Notes: generated by a model from the sequence alone, not told the origin. A stretch of DNA of 64,000 bases from Clostridium sartagoforme (GCF_004794105.1 NZ_SRYR01000001.1:62001-126000); one strand, 5' to 3'; positions 44,828 to 54,861 are shown, counted from the stretch's first letter. Program-made: numbers and translations.

Positions 44828-45472
44828 GTGGAAGATAACAAAGATATTTTAGAAGAAGTTGACAACACTTTAGAAGCTGAAGCACAACAAGAAACTGAAC
44901 TTAATTCTGAAGAAACTGCTAATACTGAATCAGAAACTAATGAAACTTCAGATACTCTAGAAGATTCAGAAAGCCTAGACGAAAATGAAGAAAATAATGA
45001 TAAGGAAAATGAATTAGATATTATGCGTAAGTTAAAAGATGAAAATAAGAAATTAAGTAATGAGGCTGAAGCTTTAAAGGAGAGACTTCTTAGATTAACT
45101 GCTGAATATGAAAATTATAGAAAAAGAACAGCTAAGGAAAAAGAAAGTATTTATACAGATGCTTGTACAGATGTATTAAAAGAAATGATTCCAGTATTAG
45201 ATAACTTAGAAAGAGCAGTTCAAGTAGAAGGAAATGCTGAAGATATTAAAAAGGGAATTGAGATGACTATAAAAGGATTTAATACTTCTTTTGAAAAATT
45301 AGGCGTTGAAGAAATTGATGCTACTGGAGAATTTGATCCAAACTTGCATCAAGCGGTAATGCACATTGAAGATGAAAATTATGGTGCTAATGCCATAGCT
45401 GAAGTATTCCAAAAGGGATATAAAAGAGGAGAAAAGATAATTAGATATACTGTTGTAAAGGTAGCTAATTAA
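44828..45472 (+). CDS. grpE: Nucleotide exchange factor GrpE
   Basis: 214 residues: an acidic, Glu/Asn/Thr-rich N-terminal tail (about 1-65), a long coiled coil (about 65-135, ENKKLSNEAEALKERLLRLTA in parts), and the beta domain with EVFQKGYKRGEKIIRYTVVKV at the end. GrpE releases ADP from DnaK. It starts with GTG 44828 after GATGAGGTG, 18 bases behind hrcA. The order hrcA-grpE-dnaK-dnaJ is standard for Firmicutes. Confidence 0.96.
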   Translation: MEDNKDILEEVDNTLEAEAQQETELNSEETANTESETNETSDTLEDSESLDENEENNDKENELDIMRKLKDENKKLSNEAEALKERLLRLTAEYENYRKRTAKEKESIYTDACTDVLKEMIPVLDNLERAVQVEGNAEDIKKGIEMTIKGFNTSFEKLGVEEIDATGEFDPNLHQAVMHIEDENYGANAIAEVFQKGYKRGEKIIRYTVVKVAN

Positions 45473-45523
45473 TAATAAAGAAATTTTACTAACTTAAATA
45501 TATATTTTAGGAGGAAATAAATT

Positions 45524-47374
45524 ATGGGAAAAATTATAGGAATTGATTTAGGAACAACTAACTCTTGTGTAGCTGTTATGGAAGGTGGAGAACCAGTCGT
45601 AATTTCTAACTCAGAAGGAGCAAGAACTACTCCATCAGTAGTATCATTCCAAGCAAATGGAGAAAGATTAGTAGGACAAATAGCTAAGAGACAAGCGATC
45701 ACTAATCCAGATAAAACAATAATTTCAATTAAGAGACATATGGGTACTAACTATAAGGTAACTATAGATGGTAAGGATCATTCACCACAAGAAATATCAG
45801 CAATGGTACTTCAAAAGATTAAAGCTGATGCGGAAGCTTACTTAGGTGAACCTGTAACTCAAGCAGTAATTACAGTTCCAGCATACTTTAATGACTCAGA
45901 AAGACAAGCAACTAAAGATGCAGGTAGAATTGCTGGTTTAGAAGTTTTAAGAATAATAAACGAACCAACAGCTGCTGCTTTAGCTTATGGATTAGACAAA
46001 ATGGATACTAACCAAAAGATATTCGTTTATGACTTAGGTGGTGGTACTTTTGACGTATCTATCCTAGAACTTGGAGATGGTGTATTCGAAGTATTATCTA
46101 CTAATGGGGATACTAAACTTGGTGGAGATGACTTTGACCAAAGAGTAATGGACTTTATAGCAGAAAGCTTTAAGGCTGAAAATGGAATAGATTTAAGAAA
46201 TGATAAGATGGCTCTTCAAAGATTAAAAGAAGCAGCTGAAAAGGCAAAGATTGAGTTATCATCATCAATGCAAACAAACATTAACTTACCATTTATTACA
46301 GCTGATGCAACAGGTCCAAAGCATATAGACTTAAACTTAACTAGAGCTAAGTTTAACGAAATAACTCATGATTTAGTTGAAAGATCAATAGAGCCAATGA
46401 AGAAAGCATTAGCAGATGCTAACCTTTCATTAAGCGATATTAATAAAATAATATTAGTAGGTGGTTCAACTAGAATACCAGCTGTTGTAGAAGCAGTTAA
46501 AAACTTTACTGGTAAGGAACCATCAAAGGGAGTTAACCCAGATGAATGTGTTGCTGTAGGTGCAGCTATTCAAGCAGGTGTATTAACAGGAGATGTTAAG
46601 GATGTATTATTATTAGATGTTACTCCATTAACATTAGGTATTGAAACTTTAGGAGGAGTTGCAACTCCACTTATCGAAAGAAATACAACAATACCAACTA
46701 AGAAGAGTCAAGTATTCTCAACTGCAGCAGATGGTCAAACATCAGTTGAAATTCACGTTGTACAAGGTGAGAGACAAATGGCAGCTGATAACAAGACTTT
46801 AGGTAGATTCACACTATCAGGTATTGCTCCAGCACCAAGAGGAATTCCTCAAATCGAAGTTACATTTGATATAGATGCTAACGGATTAGTTAAGGTTTCA
46901 GCTTTAGATAAGGCTACAAATAAGGAAGCTAATATTACTATTACTGCTTCAACTAACTTAAGTGATGATGAAGTAGAAAAGGCTGTTAAGGAAGCTGAAA
47001 AGTTTGCTGAAGAAGATAAGAAGAGAAAAGAAAAGATAGAAGTTAAGAATAACGCAGATCAAGTTTCTTATCAAACAGCTAAAGCTTTAGAAGAATTAGG
47101 AGATAAGGTATCTGCTGATGAAAAAGCTAAAGTTCAAGCTAAGTTAGATGAATTAAATAAGGTTAAAGATGGCGAAGATCTAGATGCAATTAAGAATGCT
47201 ATGGAAGAATTAAATAAAGAATTCTATGCAATTTCTTCTAAGATGTATCAAGATGCTAATGGAGCAGAAGGTGCAGGATTCGATCCAAACAACATGGGTG
47301 GTGCAGGCGCTAGTGAAGCTCCACATGATGACAATGTAGTAGATGCAGATTTTGAAGTTAAAGACGATAAATAG
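45524..47374 (+). CDS. dnaK: Chaperone protein DnaK (Hsp70)
   Basis: 616 residues with N-terminal [20 protein letters not shown], phosphate motif [16 protein letters not shown], connect region [12 protein letters not shown], and the substrate-binding domain with [14 protein letters not shown] and a Gly/Ala-rich C-terminal tail. GrpE and DnaJ on either side are its co-chaperones. AGGAGG lies 10 bases before ATG 45524. A short hairpin before dnaJ may set the DnaK:DnaJ ratio. Confidence 0.98.
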   Translation: MGKIIGIDLGTTNSCVAVMEGGEPVVISNSEGARTTPSVVSFQANGERLVGQIAKRQAITNPDKTIISIKRHMGTNYKVTIDGKDHSPQEISAMVLQKIKADAEAYLGEPVTQAVITVPAYFNDSERQATKDAGRIAGLEVLRIINEPTAAALAYGLDKMDTNQKIFVYDLGGGTFDVSILELGDGVFEVLSTNGDTKLGGDDFDQRVMDFIAESFKAENGIDLRNDKMALQRLKEAAEKAKIELSSSMQTNINLPFITADATGPKHIDLNLTRAKFNEITHDLVERSIEPMKKALADANLSLSDINKIILVGGSTRIPAVVEAVKNFTGKEPSKGVNPDECVAVGAAIQAGVLTGDVKDVLLLDVTPLTLGIETLGGVATPLIERNTTIPTKKSQVFSTAADGQTSVEIHVVQGERQMAADNKTLGRFTLSGIAPAPRGIPQIEVTFDIDANGLVKVSALDKATNKEANITITASTNLSDDEVEKAVKEAEKFAEEDKKRKEKIEVKNNADQVSYQTAKALEELGDKVSADEKAKVQAKLDELNKVKDGEDLDAIKNAMEELNKEFYAISSKMYQDANGAEGAGFDPNNMGGAGASEAPHDDNVVDADFEVKDDK

Positions 47375-47409
47375 TTGTAACCTATTAGTCAGAGATATAT
47401 AATATATGA

Positions 47410-47436
47410 GGGAAGGCAAAAGTCGTCTTCCCTTTT
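47410..47436 (+). terminator. Partial terminator between dnaK and dnaJ
   Basis: GGGAAGGC (47410-47417) with GTCTTCCC (47425-47432), one G-U pair, 7-nt loop, then TTTTG. The short T-run suggests partial termination rather than a full stop, since dnaJ has no visible promoter of its own. Confidence 0.65.
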
Positions 47437-47465
47437 GTAAAGTTTAAAATGGTGGTGAAAAATAG

Positions 47466-48593
47466 ATGGCAAATAAGGACTATTATGCAGCCCTTGGGCT
47501 TGAAAAAGGAGCTTCTGATGAAGAAATTAAGAAAGCCTTTAGAAAGCTTGCTATAAAATATCATCCTGATAAAAATCAAGGCGATAAAGAAGCTGAAAAT
47601 AAATTTAAAGAAATAAACGAAGCTTATCAAGTGCTTTCAGATCCAGAGAAAAAGGAAAGATACGATAAGTTTGGAACAGTTGATTTTGACGGCAGTGGAT
47701 TTGGATCAGGTGGATTTGGTGGCTTTGACTTTTCTGATATGGGTGGCTTTGGAGATATCTTTGAAAGCTTCTTTGGCGGCGGCGGTGGCGGCGGCAGAAG
47801 AAGAAATGGCCCACAAAGGGGATCAGATTTAGAATATACTGTAAACTTAACCTTTGAAGAAGCTGTTTTTGGTGTTGAAAAAGAAATAGCAATAAATAGA
47901 AGTGAATCTTGTGAAACTTGTAGAGGAACAGGAGCAAAGGCTGGTACATCTAAGAAAACATGTCCTACATGTAGTGGAACAGGACAAATAAGAACTCAAA
48001 GACAAACTCCGTTAGGAAGTTTTGTTAGTACTACAACATGTAATAACTGTGGTGGAAGTGGTAGTATAATTGAAGAACCTTGTACTACTTGTCATGGAAA
48101 AGGTCATGTAAGAAAGAATAGAAAAATTAAGGTTAATATTCCAGCAGGTGTTGATACTGGAAATGTTATGCCTTTAAGAGGTCAAGGAGATCATGGAACT
48201 AATGATGGGCCTCCAGGAGATTTATATGTAAGAATTAATGTTTCTCCTTCTAAGAAGTTTGTAAGAAAAGGTAATGATATTTACTATGATACTCATATTT
48301 CTATGGGTAATGCAGCTTTAGGAGTAGAAATAACAGTTCCAACAGTAGATGGAGATGTTAAATATAGTGTTCCAGCAGGAACTCAATCAGGTACATTATT
48401 TAGACTTAAAGGAAAAGGTGTTCCAAGAGTTAACTCATCAGGAAGAGGAGATCAATATGTTAAGGTAATTGTTGATATTCCTAAGACTTTAAATGACAAG
48501 CAAAAAGATGCTTTAAGAGCATTTATGGAAGCTTGTGGAGAAAAAGTTGGAGAGACAACTCATAAGAAGGGATTAAAGGACCTTTTTAAATAG
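47466..48593 (+). CDS. dnaJ: Chaperone protein DnaJ (Hsp40)
   Basis: 375 residues. J domain with the HPDK motif ([10 protein letters not shown], about 32-41), a Gly/Phe-rich linker that runs into GGGGGGGRR, four zinc-finger repeats ([32 protein letters not shown]) and the C-terminal substrate-binding domains. It is a type I DnaJ with all features. ATG 47466 follows GGTGGTG. It is the last gene of the operon and is followed by a strong terminator. Confidence 0.97.
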   Translation: MANKDYYAALGLEKGASDEEIKKAFRKLAIKYHPDKNQGDKEAENKFKEINEAYQVLSDPEKKERYDKFGTVDFDGSGFGSGGFGGFDFSDMGGFGDIFESFFGGGGGGGRRRNGPQRGSDLEYTVNLTFEEAVFGVEKEIAINRSESCETCRGTGAKAGTSKKTCPTCSGTGQIRTQRQTPLGSFVSTTTCNNCGGSGSIIEEPCTTCHGKGHVRKNRKIKVNIPAGVDTGNVMPLRGQGDHGTNDGPPGDLYVRINVSPSKKFVRKGNDIYYDTHISMGNAALGVEITVPTVDGDVKYSVPAGTQSGTLFRLKGKGVPRVNSSGRGDQYVKVIVDIPKTLNDKQKDALRAFMEACGEKVGETTHKKGLKDLFK

Positions 48594-48619
48594 AAGTTTA
48601 GAAAATATAGTTTAATATT

Positions 48620-48680
48620 AAAACCCACTAATATTTCTTTAGACATTAATTCTAGAGAAATTTGGTGGGTTTTATTTTTT
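48620..48680 (+). terminator. Terminator of the hrcA-grpE-dnaK-dnaJ operon
   Basis: A long stem (48620-48643 with 48651-48674, foot AAAACCCAC/GTGGGTTTT, apex TCTTTAGA/TCTAGAGA) ends in TTTATTTTTT. Element D begins within or right after this T-run. Confidence 0.88.
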
Positions 48681-48785
48681 CACAGAGCGCAGGATATCTA
48701 CTCTATCTGAAGGTTATAATAAATAATTTAGGCGCGTAGCAGTGCTTAGCTGTGAGAGGGTTAGAAATGGTAGCAATAGGATAGG
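48679..48785 (+). repeat. Dispersed structured element, copy D (5'-truncated)
   Basis: Starts TTCACAGAG, equivalent to about position 27453 of copy C, so the left ~78 bases with both 5' stem arms are missing. It retains TATCTGAAGG, TAATTTAGGCGCGTAGCAG, TGCTTAGC and AAATGGTAGCAATAGGAT. The 3' hairpin has been replaced by TGTGAGAGG. The remaining 180 bases to the next gene are AT-rich with no gene. Confidence 0.7.
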
Positions 48786-48922
48786 GTTAAATAATTAAAT
48801 TATTAGTTTAAAATAATTTATAATACATAAGCTATAAGATGAAATGAATAATACATAAGGTGGAAGATAAGAAAAGCTTATGATATATATAAGAATAAAC
48901 TATAAATAGAACCTTACTATTA

Positions 48923-48932
48923 GTGATATAAT
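48923..48932 (+). promoter_or_regulatory. Extended -10 promoter of the siroheme reductase gene
   Basis: TGATATAAT (TG at 48924-48925, TATAAT at 48927-48932) is an extended -10 box 33 bases before the start codon; the -35 region has no good match. Confidence 0.5.
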
Positions 48933-48964
48933 TTAAGTTAGCAATACATAATAAGAGGTGGAAG

Positions 48965-50515
48965 ATGGAAAAGTTAAAAGAAGTTTTATATGGAGAAATC
49001 GAAGGATTTAGAAAAGTAGGACATCAGTTTATTAACGGAGAACTTAATTTAATGCAATTTAAGCATGCTTCAGGTGGATTCGGAGTTTATGCTCATAAAG
49101 GTGGAAAAGACTTTATGATAAGGCTTAGAATTCCTTCTGGAATAACTAATGTTTCAGAGATGAATAAAGTATACGAGTTTACTCAAAAATATGGGTTAGA
49201 AACAATTCATTTCACTACTCGTCAAGCAATTCAACTTCATGGATTATCAATAGATGAAATTTGTGATTTGATGAAAGAAGCATTAGATAATAATATTTAC
49301 ACTAGAGGAGCGGGTGGAAATTTTCCTAGAAATGTTGCTATTTCACCATTATCAGGTGTGGAAAAGGATGAAGCCTTTGATGTTACACCATATGCAGTTG
49401 AGGTAGGAAATTATTTTCTAGAAAGAATATATACATATAAATTACCTAGAAAACTTAAAGTTTCATTTTCAAGTAATGAAAAGGATGAAGCACACTGTAC
49501 TGTACAAGATTTAGGATTCCTTGCAGTAAATAAGGATGGTAAGGAATATTTTGAAGTGTATTTAGGTGGTGGACTTGGTCAAAATCCTAGAAAAGCTGTT
49601 AAGCATAGAGAGTTAATTGAACCAAAAGAAGTCTTATATTACGTTGAAGCTATGGTAAGACTATTTATGGATGAAGGTGACTATACTAACAGAAATAAAG
49701 CACGTGTTAGATATATAGTTGAGAGATTAGGTGAAGAAGAGTTTTTAAATTGTTATGAAAAACATGTTAAAGAAGTTAAGAATGACAAGAGTTTAGCAAT
49801 TGAAGTTAAACCTAAAGTATATAATAAAAAAGGAATAAAAACTAATGTAGAAAATTCAAGATTAGTTGAACAAAAGCAAGAAGGATTATATAGTGTTTAT
49901 TTACATCCAATCGGTGGTCAGTTATTAGTTAAAGATTTAAGAGCTATTCTAGATTTAATTGAAAAATTTGAAGATGTTGAAATAAGACTTTCAATGAGTG
50001 AAGGTGTGTACTTTAGAAATTTAAATGGTACAGAAGCCGAAGAACTACTAAAGTTGACTGAAGAAATGAGTGCTAAAACTGATTTTGAACAAAGTGTTTC
50101 TTGTATAGGAGTACCAACGTGTCAAGTTGGATTATGTAATAGCCAAGGAACATTACATGATGTTCTTAATTACTTCAAGGACAATAATGGTAGATTAGAT
50201 ATATTACCTAAGATACATTTCTCAGGATGTGGAAACTCTTGTGGAGTACATCAAATAAGTGGAATAGGTTTTACAGGTAAGAAAAAGAGAGTTGGAGATG
50301 CAGTTGAAGAATGCTTTACTTTATTTGTAAATGGAGCCTATGGAGTTGAAAAAACTAGGCTCGGAGAACCTTATGCAGATATACAAAGCAGCAGAATTCC
50401 TGAATTTTTATTTAGGCTTTCTAAGAAGGTTGAAGAAAGTGGGGTAAGCTTTGAAGAATATTTAACTAATAAGGCAGATGAATTTAAGGGCTTAGTAGAA
50501 GAATACTCTGTTTAA
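48965..50515 (+). CDS. Nitrite/sulfite reductase (siroheme, 4Fe-4S)
   Basis: 516 residues with the duplicated ferredoxin-like half domain typical of the family. The cluster-siroheme ligands are Cys380 and Cys386 (SCIGVPTCQVG) and Cys422 and Cys426 (HFSGCGNSCGVHQI). The N-terminal half contains IHFTTRQAIQLHG and GGNFPRNVAISPLSG, which line the siroheme pocket. Such enzymes reduce nitrite to ammonia or sulfite to sulfide with ferredoxin; sequence alone does not separate the two. No nitrate or sulfate reduction genes are nearby. AAGAGGTGGAAG precedes ATG 48965. It appears monocistronic. Confidence 0.88.
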   Translation: MEKLKEVLYGEIEGFRKVGHQFINGELNLMQFKHASGGFGVYAHKGGKDFMIRLRIPSGITNVSEMNKVYEFTQKYGLETIHFTTRQAIQLHGLSIDEICDLMKEALDNNIYTRGAGGNFPRNVAISPLSGVEKDEAFDVTPYAVEVGNYFLERIYTYKLPRKLKVSFSSNEKDEAHCTVQDLGFLAVNKDGKEYFEVYLGGGLGQNPRKAVKHRELIEPKEVLYYVEAMVRLFMDEGDYTNRNKARVRYIVERLGEEEFLNCYEKHVKEVKNDKSLAIEVKPKVYNKKGIKTNVENSRLVEQKQEGLYSVYLHPIGGQLLVKDLRAILDLIEKFEDVEIRLSMSEGVYFRNLNGTEAEELLKLTEEMSAKTDFEQSVSCIGVPTCQVGLCNSQGTLHDVLNYFKDNNGRLDILPKIHFSGCGNSCGVHQISGIGFTGKKKRVGDAVEECFTLFVNGAYGVEKTRLGEPYADIQSSRIPEFLFRLSKKVEESGVSFEEYLTNKADEFKGLVEEYSV

Positions 50516-50562
50516 TTAATAATAATCTTAAATTAACACTGAAGTTTTTAAATAAGAAATAT

Positions 50563-50591
50563 TTGCAAATAATAATTATTAGCAGTATAAT
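50563..50591 (+). promoter_or_regulatory. tpx promoter
   Basis: TTGCAA (50563-50568), 17-bp spacer, TATAAT (50586-50591). Confidence 0.75.
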
Positions 50592-50659
50592 AAAAATATA
50601 TTATTTTATGAGAAATATGGAAAAGATAAAATAGAAGTTTTAATTTAGGAGGAATAAAA

Positions 50660-51157
50660 ATGACAGTTGTTAAATTTCAAGGTTCACCAATTACGTTAGA
50701 AGGAAAAACTGTATCAGTTGGAGATAAATTACCAAGTTTTAAAGTTGCTACTAATGATTTAGGAGAGTTTACAGAAAAAGATTCTAAGGGAGTTAGAGTG
50801 TTCTTAACAGTTCCATCAATCGATACACCAGTATGTAATATGGAAGTTAAGAAGTTCAATGAGCAAATTGATGCTTTAGAAGGGGTTACTTGCTACACTG
50901 TATCAATGGATTTACCATTTGCACAAAGTAGATGGTGTGCTTTAGAAGGAGTAGAAAAAGTAAAGACTTTATCTGATTATAAGGATAGAAGTTTTGGAGC
51001 TGCTACAGGTACTTATGCTAAGGAATTAGGATTACTTACAAGAGCATCATTCGTAGTTGATTCAAATGACAATGTAACTTTTGTTGAATACTTAGAAGAA
51101 ATGACTAACGAACCAAGCTATGAAAAGATTTTAGAAGCGGCTAAAGCAGCTAAATAA
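50660..51157 (+). CDS. tpx: Thiol peroxidase (atypical 2-Cys peroxiredoxin)
   Basis: 165 residues. The peroxidatic Cys59 is in VPSIDTPVCNMEV and the resolving Cys93 in QSRWCALEG, the standard Tpx spacing, so it reduces H2O2 and organic peroxides using thioredoxin. A third cysteine (78) is not part of the conserved pair. TAGGAGG precedes ATG 50660. It has its own promoter and a strong terminator. Confidence 0.96.
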   Translation: MTVVKFQGSPITLEGKTVSVGDKLPSFKVATNDLGEFTEKDSKGVRVFLTVPSIDTPVCNMEVKKFNEQIDALEGVTCYTVSMDLPFAQSRWCALEGVEKVKTLSDYKDRSFGAATGTYAKELGLLTRASFVVDSNDNVTFVEYLEEMTNEPSYEKILEAAKAAK

Positions 51158-51172
51158 TTTCTGGTTTATAAT

Positions 51173-51227
51173 AAGCTGTAGTATTAACTGTTGAATAAAC
51201 AGCTAATACTACAGCTTTAATTTTTTG
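51173..51227 (+). terminator. Terminator after tpx
   Basis: AAGCTGTAGTATTA (51173-51186) and further bases pair with TAATACTACAGCTT (51204-51217); the apex adds CTGTT/AACAG. TTTAATTTTTT follows. Confidence 0.85.
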
Positions 51228-51330
51228 CTTTAATTAATGAAGTATAGAGGTAAAACAATACTAGACAGAAACTTAACATAAGTGTAAAATATTAAATTAG
51301 TCAAATATATCTGAAAGGACTGATTATTTA

Positions 51331-52272
51331 ATGGAAGGAACATGGATTGAAGTTAGAGTAATTACTAAAAGTGAAGCTCTAGAACCAGTTTCAGGCATTT
51401 TTTATGGATTAGATTGTAAAGGAGTTGCAATTGAGGATCCTAATGATATCTTAAAAAGAGAGCAAGGACCTTTAACTTGGGATTTTGCTGATATTAATGT
51501 TTTAGAACATAAAGGCGCAGTAGCTGTTGTTAAAGCATATTTTGCTGAAGAAGATGATATAGAAAATATATTAAATTATGTGAATGAAAAAATTGAAGAA
51601 TTAAAATCAATTGGCTTAGACTTAGGAGAAGCTAAAGTTGAAAGCGAAAAGATGTATGAAGAAGATTGGGCTAATAATTGGAAGAAATATTATAAGCCAA
51701 CTAAGGTAGGAGAAAGAATAGTAGTTAGACCTATATGGGAAGAATATAAAGAAGAAAATGATGAATTAGTATTAGTTTTAGATCCAGGTATGGCTTTTGG
51801 AACTGGTACTCATGAAACTACTAGAATGTGTATTCAATCATTAGAAAACTATGTTAAGGAAGATAGCGTAGTATTCGATGTAGGATGTGGTTCGGGAATA
51901 CTTGCAATTGCAGCAGCTAAATTAGGTGCTAAGAAAGCAGTTGGAGTTGACTTAGATCCAGTAGCTGTTGAATCAGCTAAAGAAAATGTAGGTTATAATA
52001 ATTTAGATAATATAGAAGTTTTATATGGAAACTTAGTAGAAGTGATAGATGGAAAAGCAGATATAGTAGTTGCCAATATTATAGCTGAAGTTATATGTAT
52101 TTTAACAGAAGATGTAAAGAGAGTACTTAAAGATGATGGTTACTTTATAACATCTGGAATAATTCATGATAGGGTAGATATGGTTACTAAAAAGTTAGAG
52201 GAAACTGGCTTTGAAGTTGTTGAAATAAACAAAGATGGGGAATGGAACTGTATAGTTGCCAAAGTAAAATAG
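51331..52272 (+). CDS. prmA: Ribosomal protein L11 methyltransferase
   Basis: 313 residues. An N-terminal domain that recognises L11 is followed by a class I methyltransferase fold with LDPGMAFGTGTHETT (about 151-165), motif I VFDVGCGSGILAIAAAKLGA, and NIIAEVI. PrmA trimethylates lysines and the N-terminus of uL11. The order prmA-rsmE-mtaB downstream of dnaJ is conserved in clostridia and bacilli. rsmE starts 19 bases later with AAGGAGAG. Confidence 0.95.
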   Translation: MEGTWIEVRVITKSEALEPVSGIFYGLDCKGVAIEDPNDILKREQGPLTWDFADINVLEHKGAVAVVKAYFAEEDDIENILNYVNEKIEELKSIGLDLGEAKVESEKMYEEDWANNWKKYYKPTKVGERIVVRPIWEEYKEENDELVLVLDPGMAFGTGTHETTRMCIQSLENYVKEDSVVFDVGCGSGILAIAAAKLGAKKAVGVDLDPVAVESAKENVGYNNLDNIEVLYGNLVEVIDGKADIVVANIIAEVICILTEDVKRVLKDDGYFITSGIIHDRVDMVTKKLEETGFEVVEINKDGEWNCIVAKVK

Positions 52273-52291
52273 GTTTTAAGGAGAGTTTTCA

Positions 52292-53047
52292 ATGCATAAG
52301 TTTTTTACTCCTAAAGAAAATATAATAGATAATCAAGGTAAAATTTTAGGTGATGATGTAAAGCACCTATATAAAGTATTAAGGCTAAATGAAGGGGATC
52401 AAATTGTCTTAAACAACTGTGAAGGTCAAGAGTTTTTAGCGACTATAAAAGAAATAACTAAACAAGAAGTAATCTTAAATATTGAAGAAAAGTTAGAAAT
52501 CAATAATGAAAGTTCAATAAAGATTTATCTTTATCAAGGTTTACCAAAGGCTCAAAAGATGGATTTAATAGTTCAAAAGGGGACTGAACTAGGAATTGCA
52601 GAATTCATACCTACTTTAACAGATAGAGTGGATATAAAGCTTAAGGGTGATTTTAAAAAGCTAGATAGATTGAATAGGATTGCGTTAGAAGCTGCAAAGC
52701 AAAGTAAAAGAAGTATAATTCCAAAGGTTTTAGAACCAGTGGATTTTGATACAGCTTTAAATAATCTTAAAAACTTAGATTTAGTTATAGTTCCTTATGA
52801 AAATGCTGAAAATTTCGGAATTAAAACACTGTTTAATAATGAAAATATTGATATATCTAGTATAAAAACTGTTGGAATATTAGTTGGTCCAGAAGGTGGA
52901 TTTGAATTAGAGGAAATAAATAAGCTAAGAGAAAATGGTGCTTATATAGTAACTTTAGGAAGTAGAATCTTAAGAACTGAAACAGCTGGTTTTGTGGCTA
53001 CTTCTTTAGTTCAATATGAGCTTGGAGATTTAGGAGGAAGTAAATAA
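52292..53047 (+). CDS. rsmE: 16S rRNA m3U1498 methyltransferase
   Basis: 251 residues: an N-terminal PUA-like domain with HLYKVLRLNEGDQI, then a SPOUT (knotted) methyltransferase domain with YLYQGLPKAQKMDLIVQKGT, VGILVGPEGGFELEEI and LGSRILRTETA, the SAM-binding knot. It methylates N3 of U1498. Its stop TAA overlaps the ATG of mtaB by one base, so the two are translationally coupled. Confidence 0.95.
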   Translation: MHKFFTPKENIIDNQGKILGDDVKHLYKVLRLNEGDQIVLNNCEGQEFLATIKEITKQEVILNIEEKLEINNESSIKIYLYQGLPKAQKMDLIVQKGTELGIAEFIPTLTDRVDIKLKGDFKKLDRLNRIALEAAKQSKRSIIPKVLEPVDFDTALNNLKNLDLVIVPYENAENFGIKTLFNNENIDISSIKTVGILVGPEGGFELEEINKLRENGAYIVTLGSRILRTETAGFVATSLVQYELGDLGGSK

Positions 53048-54351
53048 TGAAAGTTGCATTTTCAACTCTTGGATGTAGAGTTAATGTATATGAATCTGAG
53101 GCAATGGTAGAAAAATTTATTAGAGAAGGCTATGAGGTTGTAGAAGCAAGTGAAGTAGCTGATGTATATGTAATTAACACATGTACAGTAACTAATATGG
53201 GAGATAAAAAATCTAGACAAATTATAAGTAGAGCAAGAAGATTAAATGAAGATGCTATTATAGCAGTAGTTGGATGTTATTCTCAAATAGCTCCAAAAGA
53301 AGTTGCTGAAATACCTGGAGTTGATGTAGTTCTTGGAACTAGAAATAAAGGTGATGTAGTATATTATGTAAACAAGGCTAGAGATGAGGGGAAATCTCAA
53401 GTTCATGTTGAAGGTGTACTAAAGAATAAAAAGTTTGAAGAACTTAATATAGAAGAGTACCAAGATAAGACTAGAGCCTTCTTAAAGATTCAAGATGGAT
53501 GTAATAGATTTTGTGCTTACTGTATAATACCTTATTCAAGAGGTTCTGTATGTTCAAAGGATCCTAAAAAGGTAATAGAAGAAGTGAATAAATTAGCTGA
53601 ACATGGATTTAAAGAAATTATTTTATCAGGAATTCATACAGCTTCTTATGGACTAGACTTAGAAGGCAATGTTAATTTAATTGATATTATAGAGGAAATA
53701 GAAAAGGTGGAGGGAATTGAAAGAATCAGAATAGGTTCAATTGAACCAGCTTTCTTTACTCCTGAAGTAATTGAAAAGATTAAAGGCTTTAAAAAGTTAT
53801 GTCCTCACTTCCATTTATCTCTTCAAAGTGGTTGTAATGCAACTCTTAAGAGAATGAATAGAAGATATACTGCAGAAGAATATGCAGCGTCAGTTGAGCT
53901 TCTAAGAAAAACTTTACCTGATGTTTCAATAACTACTGATGTAATTGTTGGTTTTCCAGGAGAAACAGAAGAAGAATTTAATGAAACATATGAATTCTTA
54001 AAGAACATTAAGCTTACCAAAACTCATGTATTTAAATATAGTCCAAGAAAGGGAACAAAGGCAGCTGATATGCCAGACCAATTAGATGGAACTATCAAAG
54101 AAAAAAGAAGTAAGCTTTTAATTGAATTAAGCAATAAAAATGAAAAAGAATTTATAGAAAAGTACATCGGTAAAGAAATGGATATTTTAGTAGAAACAGA
54201 GCTTAAGAATGAGCCTGGAGTATATGAAGGATATACAAGAAACTATATCAAAGTACATGTGCCTTGTACTTGTGCTGATGTTACTGGTAAAATAGTAGAT
54301 ATAGAAATAACTGAAGCAAAAGAAGAATACGGAATAGCAAAATTAATGTAA
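53047..54351 (+). CDS. mtaB: tRNA t6A37 methylthiotransferase MtaB
   Basis: 434 residues. The UPF0004 domain has three cluster cysteines in STLGCRVN, VINTCTVTN and VVGCYSQ. The radical SAM motif is QDGCNRFCAYCIIPYSRG (Cys-x3-Cys-x2-Cys), and a TRAM-like domain is at the C-terminus. The GCR opening and length separate MtaB from MiaB (GCQMN). It converts t6A37 to ms2t6A37 in tRNA-Lys. ATG 53047 overlaps the stop of rsmE. Confidence 0.94.
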   Translation: MKVAFSTLGCRVNVYESEAMVEKFIREGYEVVEASEVADVYVINTCTVTNMGDKKSRQIISRARRLNEDAIIAVVGCYSQIAPKEVAEIPGVDVVLGTRNKGDVVYYVNKARDEGKSQVHVEGVLKNKKFEELNIEEYQDKTRAFLKIQDGCNRFCAYCIIPYSRGSVCSKDPKKVIEEVNKLAEHGFKEIILSGIHTASYGLDLEGNVNLIDIIEEIEKVEGIERIRIGSIEPAFFTPEVIEKIKGFKKLCPHFHLSLQSGCNATLKRMNRRYTAEEYAASVELLRKTLPDVSITTDVIVGFPGETEEEFNETYEFLKNIKLTKTHVFKYSPRKGTKAADMPDQLDGTIKEKRSKLLIELSNKNEKEFIEKYIGKEMDILVETELKNEPGVYEGYTRNYIKVHVPCTCADVTGKIVDIEITEAKEEYGIAKLM

Positions 54352-54490
54352 AATGTAGAATTAATAATGTAGAATGAAGGAAATAATTTAGCTAAAGCTA
54401 AATTATAAAAACTTGATTTCAGAAACTCAGTTCGCTGAGTTTCAACCTCAATTGTTAATTGTCAATTTTTAATTATTAATTGTTGGAAGG
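54352..54490. repeat. AT-rich composite hairpin repeat
   Basis: AATGTAGAATTAATAATG, then ATAATTTAGC-TAAA-GCTAAATTAT (54383-54406), then GAAACTCAG-TTCG-CTGAGTTTC (54422-54443, a UUCG tetraloop), then AATTGTTAATTGTC and ATTATTAATTGTTGG. The hairpins may also end transcription of mtaB, but their T-runs are weak. Confidence 0.6.
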
Positions 54491-54501
54491 GTGGTGAGTT
54501 T

Positions 54502-54843
54502 ATGAGTTGTATTTTTTGTAAAATAGTTTCTGGTGAAATTCCAAGTAAAAAGCTTTATGAAGATGATAAAGTATTAGCTTTTTATGATATTAGCCCTGAG
54601 GCTCCTGTTCACTTTTTAGTAATACCTAAGGAACATATTAAGAGTGCTAATGAAATAAATGAAGAAAATGCTAGTATTATTTCACATATATTCGTAGTTA
54701 TTAATAAATTAGTAAAAGAACTAAATATAAATGAAACAGGTTATAGAATAGTTAATAACTGTGGAAAAGATGGAGGTCAAACTGTTGATCACATGCATTT
54801 TCATGTTCTAGGTCAAAGGGATTTGAAATGGCCACCAGGCTAA
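54502..54843 (+). CDS. HIT family nucleotide hydrolase
   Basis: 113 residues. The N-terminal SCIFCKIVSGEIPSKKLYED and the catalytic histidine triad HMHFHVLGQRDL (about 97-108) are those of the HinT/PKCI branch, which hydrolyses nucleoside phosphoramidates. It has AGGGTGGTGAG before ATG 54502. In clostridia this gene regularly precedes rpsU. The AT-rich repeat lies directly upstream. Confidence 0.95.
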   Translation: MSCIFCKIVSGEIPSKKLYEDDKVLAFYDISPEAPVHFLVIPKEHIKSANEINEENASIISHIFVVINKLVKELNINETGYRIVNNCGKDGGQTVDHMHFHVLGQRDLKWPPG

Positions 54844-54861
54844 ATTGTTTGTTACAAATAG

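Noticed and set aside
47605..47949. Minus-strand 114-residue open frame inside dnaJ
   Set aside because: It is the shadow of the dnaJ J-domain and Gly-rich region and has no ribosome binding site.
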